A DNA stretch of 64,000 bases from Diploscapter coronatus (GCA_964036155.1 OZ038422.1:53343201-53407200), one strand, 5' to 3'. Shown: positions 24,601-38,900, numbered from the stretch's first letter. The notes: generated by a model from the letters alone, not told the origin. A program made the numbers and translations.

Positions 24601-27066
24601 TAGAAATGAAGAGCAATTGATTTTGCATATTTTTGAACGCGCGATTTCCCTGTTCCGCACAAAAACCATTTTGAGTCGAGTCGTTTCACATTCATTCTGT
24701 CCGATTGATTGCTCTGCATGAAACCGAAACAAAGACGAGGAAATTAGAAATGGTTGAAATCGTTTTGGCTGCACAAAGAGACACACAAAAAGACAGGCAG
24801 ATAAGGGAGAGGAAGAAAGAGAAGGATGCCGCCAAATGAAGCAGAGAGATGGGAAAGGAAGAGGGCAAATGTCCCAAATGGTCTTCGTTTTTGCATACGT
24901 AATCAAGAGATGCAAAGGATGTGGTATTAGAAGACAATTCAGTCATAAATGTCGCCTACAGAAATGCCATTGCACGAGAAGTTAAGGAATGATTGAATGC
25001 ACATTCGCAGCTTGAATTTGATCCAAGAAATATGAGCAAAAACCATCAACAAGTATGAGGATGACTATTTTTTCCTACATTTCTTTCATTACAAATCGTC
25101 CTAGACCTCTAAATCATCCAATTGCGGTTCTCTTTGCCGAGTCTCGTGCCCCCATCAATTCACACAGCATTTCAACTGGTCACTCCCATCAATCAAATTC
25201 TGCGCAACTATCAATGACAAAACATCCTATCAACGTGTAACACCGACGCAAAATAGAGAAGGAAGAATGGACAGTACAAAAAGATTAACGATAATACGAA
25301 AATATGAGCAAAAGTCAGCGATCATTGAGAAAGCATTTCAATGAACATCAAATACGAACTCGTCGACAAAATAATGAGGAATGGATTGACGTAATTCCAA
25401 ACCTAGATCGTGTGTATCTGTCGTTACGTCCATATTGTAATTGAGTAAAAGAGGATTGGCCGATGTCGAGCGAACGCAGCGAGTCTGAAAGTGAAATTTT
25501 AATAAATGCGTTTCGATATGCCAAAGCTACCATCGGTGCTGGATTGAAAGTGCGTCGTCGACTCGATCGCTCGACGAAATTGCGTGGACTTGAGTCGAGT
25601 TCATCTGATGGCGTTAACTTGCCTCCGCAATTTGAGACCTAAATTTATTATTGATCGCTCGTCCATTTGCTCTTGGACTGAATAACCTTGTGTTCGATGA
25701 AGGAAGTGAATGAGGACAAGTTGAACTGCGTGTGGCACTCGCCGCACACCACCATGTCGCCACGCTGGCGAGGTGACTCGGCACCCCGAGAAAGTGGTGA
25801 GTCGGTGGCCTGAAGTTTGACGAACTTATTTTGAACATATCAGTTCTGCTTCATGTATTTGTTAACAGTTGATCGTCGTCGTCGTCATCAGTTATTGTCA
25901 CTAGCCAGAAATTAGCAGAGAATAGACTCGTGAAAATTTTAATAGATGGGGACGATCAAAATGTGAAAATAAAAATAAAAAAAAAACAAATCGTAAATAT
26001 CAAACCCCTTACCTTCAGCTCGGTAAGATCAACTTCTGCTGCCGATTCTACTCCCGAGTCAGATGAGGCCATCGGAGTTCCACCTGCAACTTTTTCGGTT
26101 GTAGTGGGAAGAATACGTGTAAATGCTGGAGTTTTGAAGCCGAGCTTATCAGATGCATACGCAGCGGTACAATTACAACAATGACCATTGTGTTCGCTCT
26201 ATTCACTCATTCACTTCGATAGATAGATTTGTCGCATTTTATGCACTATTAGAGACAGATAACTGGAAAAGACGTGAAAGATAAAGAAGTGAGAAGCGCA
26301 ATCTGACTGCCACGAGACAACAGGGATCGCTGATTTGACGACTGTCATGAAATTTTCGAAAATTGTTGAACATTTTTGACAGTCAACAAATTCAAATCCG
26401 CACTTACTGCTGCTACACAGAAATGATTGTAACCGCTTCGAACGAACTTGCTTGCGAGCTTCTGTGAGGATCAACTCAGTTAATCAAATCAATCAGTTGG
26501 CAGGAAATGAAGCTCTATTTTTGCTTCTTTGTTCTAGACACCTACCGTGGCTTTTTTCGTGCGTATTTGTGGTAGCGCTGCTGCTTGTTGGCTCCTCTGC
26601 TGCGTTGCTTCCCTTTTTACGTACTCTACGAGCGACGTCTATGGCCTGAAATTGCAATATTTTTGTGACGAATGGTCGTTATGACTTGATTTCTTTGGGA
26701 TGGGGATGGACTATTGAGGATGATCTTAGTGGCGACTTTTCGTAAATATCACCTACACTATACTAACATCCATTTGTATTCCGCGTATAGTTTCAACATA
26801 TTTTCAAAAATCTTTTATGCAAAAATGGGTGTGGACTACACGTTGATGTGAAAGCCGAATGGATTTGGAATACAGAAGGAATTTGCTGACTTGATATTTG
26901 TTTCTATGGATAGAGACCACCAATTCCGTCCCTTCGCATTTTTTGATTTTGTTTATAGGTTATCAGCTGTCGACAATAAAACTCTTTTTCCTTGCACCTT
27001 TAAAAGAAAAAAAAGACGAACTCCAAACAGTACCTGAGATTTGGATCTCGGCGCGCCGCTGCTCAT
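18687..27066 (-). CDS. bcl-11: BCL11-family zinc-finger transcription factor
   Basis: Sixteen exons were located: 27034-27066, 26546-26645, 26013-26125, 25687-25809, 21296-21402, 20917-21016, 20731-20869, 20528-20681, 19819-20181, 19678-19767, 19576-19635, 19446-19529, 19255-19396, 19059-19210, 18766-18906, 18687-18719. They give about 640 residues, plus at least one missing linker exon. The start is [11 protein letters not shown]. An N-terminal BCL11-like zinc module follows ([20 protein letters not shown]). Then comes a finger [20 protein letters not shown] with HGLRI, as in BCL11 finger 1. The C-terminal triple finger is highly conserved: [34 protein letters not shown] and [18 protein letters not shown]11 proteins are nuclear DNA-binding repressors acting in neurons and blood in vertebrates. 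The central finger pair of vertebrate BCL11A/B was not found. The last finger ends H-x3-C, so it is C2HC. Exon 25687-25809 ends in phase 0 while exon 21296-21402 needs phase 1, which is why a missing exon is inferred. Confidence 0.88.
21403..25686 (-). other. 4.3 kb bcl-11 intron(s) with a candidate missing exon
   Basis: The interval joins two bcl-11 exons whose phases disagree, so at least one exon must lie inside. The best candidate is 22089-22312: open on the minus strand, bounded by AG and GT, containing [10 protein letters not shown], and ending in the required phase 1. Its entry phase does not match the upstream exon, so it is not proven. The interval also holds a CA microsatellite (22654-22678) and a CTG run (about 24496-24517), and alternates between purine-rich and pyrimidine-rich blocks. 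Confidence 0.4.
22654..22678. repeat. CA dinucleotide microsatellite
   Basis: About twelve CA units with one interruption near the left end (CACACG). It lies within the long bcl-11 intron. Confidence 0.9.
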
Positions 27067-29499
27067 GAATTGTCGTTGATTCGGACCGAAACCCGAATCT
27101 CACCGGGATGATTCAAAAGAGATGAGCAGCAGCAAAGCTAGCGGATGAATCCGCCAATCTGTGGGGGCTGGCCCTCTAAGGAAGTAGTAATCAGACACGA
27201 CCGATACCAGCACCGCTTAGTGATCGGACTAGTAGGAATGAGGACAAAGAAGAGACACCGGAATGCCGAGAGATGTTAGTCCGTCGAATCTAAACTTCAA
27301 GAGTAACGCAAACCCTTCTTCACGATGTCTTTTTTTTTTACCTCTTCTCCCCCTTATTCCATGGGCCCCGTTCTCTGCGTTGCGCGATTACGAAAAAGCC
27401 TGACCGTCGGCAAAGGTTGGCTAAAATTTGGTGACAGCGCTGCTAGATCGACGGAGGTCTGAAATACGGTGATGAAAATGACATTTCGAGTCGAAAACAA
27501 ACAACACTTGGCATATACTCGAAATCTCGTCGAACAGCGCGAAAATGCAACAAGCGAATAAACGAGTAGAAAAGTGAAAACGCCTGATGAAAGAAAAGGG
27601 GGGAAATGCGATATAAAAATGAGGCGAATAGGTGGATGAGTGAAAGTGATTATGCAATAGAAACAAGAGAGATGGGAGGGAGGGGGAAACGAAACTGGAC
27701 AGCCGGTTGGAGGAGATATATTCGAATGCTGCCAGTTAGCTGGAAGTAGCAGACAAGTTGGGAAAGAGTGAGAATGAGAGTTCGCGTGGGAACAGGAGAA
27801 CAGAGCAGATTAGAGGCAAGAACAACATATCAAAGATAGAAACAGCAATACGACAATAACAGGAACAGAAACAAGTCATGGTAATGAAGAACCCGATGAC
27901 TGATAATGTGCATGCAGATTGGTGATAAGCTAGCAAAATGCATCTGCTGCAAAAAAATGCTTCGATTTTAGCAACGAACATATAAAGTGATAAATAGAAT
28001 GTGATTTAAAAATGCCAGTTTGAGATTTTCGTATATGGTTTTTCTTGCGAAATTTTAGGTCAGAAATAGAATAAACAAATCTACTTTTCACTTTGCAATA
28101 AATGTAAAGTAAGTGACGCAGAAGATTGCCAAACACAATGGACGGTATCATAAATGCCAATGAAGATAAGGTACGACGAGTCGTCAGGAGGAGTCGAGAA
28201 GAGCAACAGGACCAGCGATGAAATTGAGAGGAGATTGGAGGAGACAAAGGCAGAGGAAAGAGACGCGCCACGAGCCAAAATAAAATAAAGAGAAAAATGG
28301 CTAAAAATAGCTCCGTCGAGAGGGGAAGCCAGAGTGAAAGAAGAGAGCGGAAAAGTCCGTTGTTATCACGTAGAAAGACAGACAGACAATAGGATGAAAT
28401 GCTCGGATGCCTGAAAGACAGCACAAAAATGGCATTCCACATTAAAAAGAGACAGCGATTTGCGTGTCGCTGATGCGAATTCGGCCGCTAAGCGACGTGT
28501 GCCGCACGCGGAAGACTCACGCATACGCGGCTGTACAAACAAATGACAAAGGGATGAAAAAGAGAAGCGAGGAAAAAGAGACGAGGCAAAGTTGGAGATA
28601 AAGCAGGCAAAAACGCCGCGAGCAAGTAAGACACTGTGAAATGGCTGCATTAGAGAACATTTCGAAAAGGTTCTCGCTTTTCAACCGAAATCCATAAAAT
28701 GAAAAAGTCATGCCAAATGAATGAAATAATACGAGCATGGAATTTCAAAAACATTCCCCCTTACTCCAGACTTCATAAAAATAAGTTGATCGAAAATGGA
28801 CACATCTTCCGAAAGTTGCCACCGCCAAAACAGTAACAACTGAATTTTCGAAAGAAAATGCGTAAGGAGCGGAAAATTGAGAAAATGGAAAAGGCAGGTA
28901 GGACACGAAAACGAAAATGCGATGATTGGAAGAGTTGTTAGGAAGAAGATAGAAGGAGTAGGAAGGAGGGTGGTTGTGAGGAAACTGTGGACGGTCAGTA
29001 ATGCGATTGGCGATTCGAAGAGGAAAGGTCAGAATTGTCGGAATGGAGGAATTGAAAATATCGGCAAATCAGTCGCGTCGAAGTTGATGTAAGTTGTTCA
29101 AGACATTAGGTTTTTGGTACATTTTAAAGGGTTTTCACTGCTGGTCTAGGATTTTTTTTCGATGCTTGTGCATCTTAAAATACAATACCAATGTAGTAGG
29201 TACGACGAAATAAATTTCTAATTCCAGACCATCAATCATTGGCAACATTAGCTGCAAAAAATAAGTGATAAAAAGTGAAGGTCATGTTGATGCAAACCCG
29301 AGTAAACCGTTGCGATTCGGGAAGAGAGTGAGGGAGGTAAAAGGGACTGTTGATAGACGGAGAGAGTTGAGAAAGTCAGGCAACGGCATCCAGACCGAGA
29401 GAACGACACGCCTACTGGTAGATGGGAGAGGGGACAGAGAAAAAGAATGAAGAGTTCACAAGAAGAAGTGAAATGGCGCAGAGAGACGCTGAGAAACCA
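27067..29499. other. gene-free region upstream of bcl-11
   Basis: No exon was recognised. This is the expected promoter and 5' UTR side of bcl-11. The + strand is strongly purine-rich from about 27.45 kb, so minus-strand frames here are Ser/Leu/Phe-rich low-complexity translations of polypyrimidine, not genes. A short GC-rich patch lies at 28450-28530. Confidence 0.45.
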
Positions 29500-29900
29500 C
29501 CTGGAAAGAGGAGAAATGATGACGCCACGCCCACTTTTACGTGAGGACATGGCAGAGAGCAGGGCGCAGGCGCAAGTAGTAGGCTCGACGTAGGGGCGCG
29601 CGCGCGCAAGGCTGCAGGCTCGCGGAAGGAAGAAAGCGGAAGAAAGAAAGGCCACCATCAGACATGGCGGAGAGGAAGACGATCCGGTCGGCGGAGACCG
29701 TGCCCTACCCGTCTGCAATCTCTTCCGAGTCACTCCATCTCTCGTCTGTCCGCGGCGTATTCCGCGAGTGCGGAAGAGTGTAGAGCAGACGGCGCAAATA
29801 GTGAGAGACAAAGAAACGAAAGAGCGGTGACCGGACCACGTACGAGGGCAGAACAGACGTGTTCCCTACGTGAAATCGCATCTCGAAGTGCACAGAGTGC
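29500..29900. promoter_or_regulatory. GC/CpG-rich island, possible promoter or enhancer
   Basis: About 400 bases are markedly richer in G+C and CpG than the surroundings. They include a GCGCGCGCGC run near 29595-29608 and repeated CGG/CGC. It is about 2.5 kb upstream of the bcl-11 start codon. No open frame here has coding character. A promoter, an enhancer or an unlinked 5' exon are all possible. Confidence 0.3.
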
Positions 29901-32900
29901 GCGTACTACGCGATAGTAAATTGAAGCTAAATATTACGCATTTCTGGATCAGAAAAAAACCCATGAAAGAAAAAATTTTCTGCACTTTTCGATTACGCAA
30001 CCTTCAAATTCGATTATCAATTGCGAGTTGAAGAAAACACAATCGCAATTTTGTGTCTGAAACTTTTCACTTTGCGACTTTTTAATGTTGGTCAAGGCTT
30101 GTACTCGCTGAGCCGACCTTCTGATAAGGGGAAATTTGAAGAACGAAAGGCAAATTGAGAGGGCGATAGAGATAGGAGCGGAGCAGTGAAGCAGACAACG
30201 AGCCGATTGCACAAAAATGAAATTGAAAAGAATAACGACATACAAAGAAGGGGAAAGGACGCGTTTGTATATTCAAAGGGGAAAGGCATAACTGTGAAGA
30301 CGCAGAGAGCGATGAAATTGTGATCAATAGTGATTAGGCCTGAATAATGATCGACATGTTGAGCTCTAAAACAAAAAAAATCTTGCTAATAATAATCGAT
30401 TGTTGCTGTGAAATGCTTCAGATCAGTATCACTTTCCGCTTCATCTTCAAGTGATCCGCGCGTCTCTCCCATCCTACCGCTGCTCGGTTTACCGTTACGC
30501 GTTCGTCGTGTTTGCAGGCAAAACGCTGCACACGTTACGACGTCACAAATGGAGGCGCTCACGGCATGAATAAGCTGGTGCGAGAAAAAAGGAGGGGAAG
30601 AAAGGGAGAGGGGAGCATTTTGCAATACAAACACGCATAAAGACAGCCATACTCCCTCGTAAAAATACGTGAGCCATTCCCCTGAAGCATCACAAGGAAT
30701 AATCGAATGCAAATGCTGCAAAAAAAAAAATGCGATGAAAGGATGAAAAATACGATATGAATTCGATTCGATAAAATTCGTCAAAAATCTCTCTATGCAT
30801 CGAGTTGAGGAAAATGAGGGAAAGGCGAGAGAATGAATGTGGGATGGCAACCGGCATTGCAAATGACTAATGAAAGCAGCGCGCATCTCTGCGTCCGCGC
30901 CTCAAGCAGGCCGATTTCACTTTTCGCCTTATTAGCCAGCGGGCATTACGATTACGCAACCTCTCTGTAGGCGCACAGGGGATATGCCAAAGTACAAGCA
31001 GGGGAAAGGAGTGAAAGTCGCGGAGAAAGCCAGGGAAAGTTGAATGAGGACTGGATTGGCGGAGGATGTTGAATGGGATAATGGGACGGGGAGGGGAAGG
31101 AGAAGCTGCTTGGATGGAATAACAATGGTCATTAATCCGTGATGATGCAACCGTGCAGGGATGGAGATAGAGGATGTACACGATTACAAAAAAAGAATAC
31201 CATAAAGATGGTGAAAGTCGAACTGACAGATCACCGATATCCGCGCTTGCATAAACAAACTTACACAAATGATGAAGAAGATGATTTCTGATGAGCGAGA
31301 TAGTCTACTAATTAAAAACTGATAAAGCACGAGTTATCCAATTTCAGACTCATACTTATTGGTTAATTTAATTAAATCTTAGCACATTGAAAACAACAAC
31401 GTAACAATAACACGAAGATTAATGCATGCATACCAATTTCATATGAAAAATTCAAAAAATCAGCAAGCGAAAAGCAGGAAAATGCGAACACTTCGCGACA
31501 TCGTAGAATCGCGAGATGTGTTAAAAATGCTGAAGTGAGTAAAAGTTGAGGAAATGTGCAAAAAATGAGGCCGGAACAAGTAAGAAACTGGGCAGGGAGG
31601 TTTTAGTTGCCAAAGGCAAGAAGGGGATCGAAAGAGAAAGTGCGCGCGGATGCGTTACAGAAAAGGGGATAAGTGAAAATAGAGAAAAAGATCGAGGGAA
31701 ATAGAAAGCGAAAGGCAGGCGAAAGTGAGTGCGCAATGGCAGCCGGGCAAAAAACAGGACCGCAGGGCGAGGGGAGGTGGCTGTATGGCTGTATACAGAG
31801 ATCTGTGACGAGAGAATGAGTGAATGGGGGAGATGGCAGACTGGCAGACAGAGTAAGAGTGCAGTAAGGGAACTGGATGCGACTAGATGATGCAGAGAAT
31901 GAGACGAAAAATGCTGCTTGATGCCGCTGCTGCCGCTGCAGAGGTAAGCAGATAGAGGAGATAAGATGGAAGGGATAAAGCCTAGAGATAGGGTCAAGCA
32001 GATATGCGATGCTTCTCGTCTCGCTCGTGAAGAAGCAATTGCAGTCAGCAGCAAAAACAGCCAGTACTCGGAAAGAGCCCCCCGCTCAAATGACACACAC
32101 AATGCGCCACACGAAGGGGCGAAGTCAAAGGAGCCCCCGGCTGCTGGTCAAAATGCGCAAAAAAACGAAGAATAGAAGGGGAATGGCGAAGGGGCAACAG
32201 ACAACACGTGTGCATGTAATGCGCGGAACAACCATCGATTGATTGATGGCAGAAAAAATGACAAATCGAATTGAAAAAGGCGAAACTCAACTGCCGCCGC
32301 AAAGTGCGCCAAACAAGGAGGAGGAGGGAACTAATTCGTACGGCACACGCAAATCACACAAATTGGCTGATTTGTGTAGATTGGTTGTCCATTTGTTTCA
32401 TCCTTCTCAAATCTGATCGGGTTTTCAAATTTTATCCCCTTTGGATGATTTCGAAAGGGAGCGAAATTTTGGCAACAATGCATGGTGGTATTTCCGTGTC
32501 ATAAATAACGTTGTCAGTCATTTATTATGAGTGATTAGTAATCTATTGGGAAATTGATGGACGCTAGTCTGGCGGAACCAATCGTTAGACTTCATCGTTG
32601 TTGAAAAATTTTCTACTTCCCAAAATCGCTTTACTCAATAATTGACTCGGAGCGTTGCAAACCCATTTTCTTTTAGAAGCTATTGAGAGGGAGTAGATTT
32701 TTGGAATTGTATTGTTTTTGATCTGCAATCTGAGGAATTTTAAAAATGCCCATGCAGATATTCTTTGCAAGCCAGTCATTTCCTGCAGCCCCCAACTCCA
32801 CTTTCGCTCTTCTCGTTTGCCACTTTCGCTGTTTTCACTTGGAAGATCTCTCATCCCCTTCGCATCTCCTTATGAGGAGAGGGATGCGTCGTACAGTTTC

Positions 32901-35900
32901 TCCTTGGCAGTGCCGAAAGCAACAGGTCTAATAAATGTCCGAGTGGCAGACGGAATGACGCGGGGGGATAGTCGATGCCACAGCCGGTAGGGCGAGGGAA
33001 AGGGAAGGAGGAAGCTAGCTGGATGAGGGGGTATACGAAAGGGAAATCGCAAGTGAAACACCTCCAACTGGTTGTCGAGGCATGCGAGGAAGCCAGAAGA
33101 AAATATCTAGAGATGCAATTGGGCGACACAATAAAGTAGTGAATTTTGGGATTGAAGAGTAGCGCTCATTATCCAACATTGCAAAGAAAAAGGCGTTCTC
33201 AAAGCTCTTACAGCATAAAATAAATAAAATTACGAACACGCAACTCAATAGCTCCGAATCAACATAGGCTTTCCCCGTTGGAGTCACGGGAATTGGAGCG
33301 ATTCGGGTTATCTTAGCGTCAGGAAGGAGACAAGCGGAGAGTGGATCAAGCGAAACCACGGCAGAATCAGGCAGAATCGCAGATCATCTCAGTAGCAGCA
33401 GCAGCAGAAGGAAAGCAGCTGTGTAATATTGCAGTCGGGCAAGCGCTACGGACGTGTATGACGTGACACTGGAGAAGCATCGCAAGAAATAGAGAAGAAG
33501 AAGAAGGAGATGATGATGAAGCAGCCGCAGGGCACGAGAGCAGAAGATGCAGGGATGCGACCGGGGAGTGACAAGTGATGCTGAGATAGGAACGAAAGAG
33601 GCACGAATGACAACTGCAAATTGCGTGTGGATCATGCACAATAACAAGTCAGATCATGAACCTGATAAGATGATTGAGAATTGAATCACGAAGTTTGTTT
33701 ACTGAATGTCGATCAAACGTGGATTTCTGCCAAAGCCAATGTGATATTGTGTTCTCATGGATGCTGATATTTGTATTCGTTGATGATTTGGGTCTGCATG
33801 CTTTGTGGTCTCGTAATGACTTCGTCACTGTCAAGAATAATCGAGGTGGGGGAGATTTTGCCACGCTGTTTGTGTGTATTGGACAGTATTAGAGGATACA
33901 ATATCCTACCACATCACTACTGCAACCATCGAGTAGTCAAGAAAGGAACGCTTTCAATTAGAAGAAGCTGGCTGGGCTGGTAGTGAAAACAGTGAAAGTG
34001 ATTTGGGCGGTTGGGGAGACAGTGTCAAAGAGGCTAGAGGGATTGAGGGATTGAGATTGGATGAAGGGGATGGCGCAATGCTTTCAGCTTTCATAGAGAC
34101 ATTCAGACGTTGACTGGCCTTGCCCTTCCCCTTCTCCCCTTCCTACTTTCTTATTCTCCCATAGCCGGTTCCATCGAAAGTAGCAAAAGCATATGCATAG
34201 AAGGCAGTGAAAACACAGTGAAAGGACGTAGAAAAAGTGGACAGGGGAGGGGATGAGAGAGATAATGAGGGATAGGCTATAGGGGGATGAGATTGAGACG
34301 GAGAATAAAGGAAGAAAGTAAAAGCTGAATGGCAGAATCGCAGAATGGCAATCCACCTCCAAATGCAAATATCGCTGGATGGAGAATCAGAGGGTACCTG
34401 GCTGGCTTGGCCTGGATTGGATTAGATGAAGGTGAAGTAGGTGTGAAGAAGAGGGGGTTTTCTTCCGATAAAAATCAGGCGCCAAATTTAGAACGAATAA
34501 AATTTGGATTTCGGAAATTAAACCTTTGAAAGGAAACGCTTTCTTATTGCTTGATGAATATTATACGCGGAACCTCAAAGGCGAAGTTCGACTTTTTCGA
34601 ATCTCATAATTTCCCTTTTCATTTCTTCCGAATACTTTATAGTTGCACTCTTTGAGTTGGAATCGAAAAGTAAAGCAAAGTTGATCAATTGGTCAGATTC
34701 AAAAAATTTCACGGGTCCATGTGGTCTAGGTACAGAGCCAAATTTACCCTCATTTGATACCCAACGCTTATACTTTTTATATGATGAGAGAACATTCCAT
34801 GAAAAATCTGTAAATTTGCTGGGGGTTTGATTAAAGATCGTCAATTTCTCTCGTTTTCCAATAGTTAAGGATGTTCGAAATTTTCAAATCACCTCTAAAT
34901 TTGAAGGGAGATTTTTTCACCAACCAAATAAACTGATAAAATATACTAAGATAGGGTTTCGAATTTCGAAAAAGATTTTGGTTAATGGTGGCATCCCTGC
35001 GCGTAGCCCGTATCAGAACAGGTAAAGAAAGGGAGAGTTAAAGAAATTCGCAAATTTTTAAAATGAAAATGCGAATAAATACACAAAGAAAAAATCGAAT
35101 TAGTCAAAATCTTCGAAACGAAAGAAAAATTGGGTCCTAAAAATTATCGAGTGGCTGGTTGGCCTGACGCAGTGGTCCAGCGGCTTTTTGTGCCTCCATG
35201 CGCATTTTTGGCTAGCTGTGTTGCTGCCTTTAGGAATGGGAAAGAAGGGGAAAAGAGGGGAATAGAGGAGAAAAACGCTGCCTGCCGCATATGTCCACAT
35301 AGGGAAAGGAGAAAATGGAGAAATCCAATAGGACCGGGGAAAATGGGAAAGAACGTGGAAAAAGCTGCTGAAGGAGAGCAATGGAATTGTGAGGGAAGGG
35401 GAAGAGATGGACAGAAAGATGATGAAGCAGGCAGAAATGAAGCGAGAAAAAGGGACATGGCAATGCCAACACACAAGTGACAAAAATGGCTGTCTGACAG
35501 GAGAAAATGCTATTCAGCTCCAGAAATATGCGCCTATAAGTTGATAAAATGCTAGTTTTGCGATGACATTGGGGCATTTTCTAGACATCTTCGCAGTATA
35601 ATGTTCACTGAAATTTATTTAAAAAGAAAACAAATAATTGTAGGCTAGAAGTGACGAACTCATACATGAAACGATCACGCATACAGGAAGTTTAGCGTGA
35701 TAAATGCAAGAATATTTTAAAACAATGCATTTCGTTACACATAAAATGTTAACCTTAGAATTAGCGTTTGTAATCATTCCTAGCCCTTTATAAAATTTAT
35801 CTAGTAACACAATGAAAATATAGCGATTTCCAAAAGTTTGGTACAAACGTTATTTTCGAATCGACCATTTCTTGAATTATCCCTAACTTATCTCTGGAAA

Positions 35901-38900
35901 TTTGACATAACTGTAAATAAAGAATACTATTCTACAATTGTATGCATAGGACCCACAACACAATGTATCTGCTTTTTCGCCCATTCAAACTTGAAATCTC
36001 GAAAATGTAAAGAAAATTTCATTTTCCAGCTACAAGTCTGCGCACAGTGTCCAAAAGGTCACAATCGGTTCTCAGATGATGTAAAATGTTTTATGGCGCA
36101 GGTGTTAGGAAAAATGGGTTCATAATTTTGCTGCTCGCTTAGCTTTCCGGCTAAAATAATGTTTTTCTTGTACTTTATCGTATCTCAATATTTCAAACAC
36201 TATCACAATTTGATGGCTATGATCAGAATTATTATAATTCAAGAACTTTTAAAGAAAGTACACCTTAAAATTGTATTTCAATATAGCAAAATGTTTCAAA
36301 AACAGTTTTTTCTTCATTTTTGATATCTTCTTATTGTGCACTTTCTGACTGATCTCTTTGCTAATCTCGTATGAGTTTTCTATGAAATCGGCTTTATAAG
36401 TCAGAAGTTTCAGGTCTGAATGCGTTTAGTGCATTTAGCTGAATGTATATAGCGCTAAATTTATATCTGAAGTAGCTCGAATGGGGATCGATTCGTAAAA
36501 TCCCTCATTTTGCTCGTATTTTCGCTCGTTTTTTCTCCCTCACAACTTTGGCCTGTTGCTTTAGTCTCTATTTCTGTGAGCATGTATTTTATAATATTAG
36601 TTTTGTGCTTCTGCTGCTGCAGCTTCAGTTCTTCAGCAGGAGTTTTCTCGCTCGTTCGTCTCCGTCTGTTCTCGTTCTATTTCGTCTGCCATGTGCACTT
36701 TCGCTCCATCTCCCTGTCTCTCCGCTATCTCCTCTCATGCGACTGGCCAACGAGAAAAAAACGACTCTCCCTCGGCAAAAGGCTAACGCTTCTTCAGCTC
36801 GGCTTCTGCCTGAAGCCACGCCCCCTTTTCAGCTATAGTCGCACTGCTGTTGCTATCTATAGAAATATATACAGCAACACATGAAAAGTGAACAACGAGC
36901 CAAGCCTCGATACAACAGGACAGCTACGTGAAAATACTACTGCAGACACACAAATACCTCTACTGCACAGACAGACAATATCACAATACTGATAAGATAA
37001 TATATAGCTCCAGGTTGATAAAAGAAGTAAGAAGCCTGAAATAAATGGATATGTTGCAGAAAATAGCTATTCACTAAAGTGCTAAATATGGCAACGCAAA
37101 ATAAGTAACGGAGAGTGCTGTTGCTAGAAACAAACCGAAAGAATAAATACTAAAAGAGATTGATATAACATAAAATTATGAAGGCATGAACAACTTGCCT
37201 GACCAAAATTTGTTTAAATATGGCAACTTAGATAAATTATCCGTCGTTGATGAGCCTGAAATTTACTGAGACTGCATTGGAAATTTCCGTAGGATAATTT
37301 ATAGACAGGCAGCCAAACATCGAAATTTAGAGGAAAAATATGCGGATTGATTATTTGTTTGCCAAAATTATATTATTTTTGCCTGGCAGTAGCTCTGCAT
37401 AAATTAACCTTGGCCTTTTGAGAGGCGCACGAATCATCGAAATACAATTACGCGTTACGAGTTACGATCGAATCATCAAATAGTGACGCGGAAAGAGAAG
37501 AGTCAAATCAGCAAACGGCAATTGGGAGTTAGAAAGGATCTCTGAAGAAGCGAGAAACGAACATGAAAATGTGTGTGGATTGAAATAAGTCGTCATTTTT
37601 CCCGATTGGCAAAAACTTTCATGCATGAAACGAGAAGCAGTAAAAGTAGCGAGAAGAGTAAGACGAGTAGCCAAACAGCTGCAAGAAACAAAAAGCAACA
37701 TATGAAAAGTGGGAATGCGAATGGATGAGACGATAGTGAACTGATGGAGATTTGCACAAGAATGTACTACTAAATAGTAATTGAAAAAAATACATCTGAT
37801 ATTGGTTGATGGTTGTGAGAGGTGGTAATATCATTTCCTGAGAAGGATGAACGAGATTGAAGATTTTGAAGGGCTAAATCAGAATTTGTCTGATGCCTCA
37901 CAGATATCGAAATCTGAACGCAATCGGTAAAAAATGTAGGAGTCAGAATTCTGACCATTCTCTCATCATTAGTACTCTGAATGAATTTTTCGGATTTATT
38001 TGATTCTGCCGACACTAAATGACATAACCATACTCATCTTCTATCTTCAACTCTCATCTCCTGCGTTTCATTGTTTCAGAGATTTTCTCGTTATGTATTT
38101 TCGCTGTGCATGTGCCTGTGGCTGTGCATTGGGGGTGTCTGGGATTTGAGCGAGGCCAATTAACGAGAGGCGACAACGCGAGGCAGGGCTGAGAGGACAG
38201 AGACCGATAAAAACACGGAAAGAGGATTTAGAAGGAGAAGAAGGAGTAGGGGGCAGACCTGTTGACTGCCTGACTGGTCGAGAGTCTGACGATTCCTCCC
38301 AATGGCATTTTCAGGGTCCTGTTTCTTCTCTCATATTTTACTTCGAAATGATGCACTTTGTGGAGAGAGTGGAGAAAAACGTGTTGCGCAATGGAAAATA
38401 GTGAAAGGGAGGAAGATTGGAGAAGGCCGATTATCCAGTAGCCAACCGGTCGAACTACCACCAGAGAGAGTGGGGGAGTGGAGTGAAAAAGTGGCTGTCG
38501 GGGCAGATTCAGATTCGAGGGGACTGGGTGATTGCCCGTGGCACTGCAAGTGAAATCGCGAAATCCACTCGAAATTGGGATCGAGTGCAATTGAGATACG
38601 CGATGCTTGGAGAAAATGGCATCGTGAAAAGCGTGGCAAATCTTGAACTATTAGCAGATAAGACTGGCATGCCGCCTCTACGAGAAGACGAAACCATGCA
38701 TTAAACTGTCGCTCGATCATTGCCTCTCACACTCGATCTCCAAATAAATTGGACCTAATTTGAACAAAAAATATGCGAAAATGCGCCAAAAATGTCTCAA
38801 GAAAGAGGGAAATAATACGCAAAAATTGAGACCTTATCGATAAAACCACGCTTTCATAGTGGCAGGTCGATACCCAACTCACAAACACATGACCAGTTGG

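Noticed and set aside
27930..28442. 170-codon minus frame, and similar long frames at 29248-29811, 30386-30886, 31521-32102 and 35100-35577
   Set aside because: Translations of polypyrimidine tracts rich in Ser, Leu, Phe and Pro, with no splice structure or domain.
35130..35480. 116-codon + frame rich in Lys, Arg, Glu and Gly
   Set aside because: Product of a purine-rich tract; the opposite strand is equally open.
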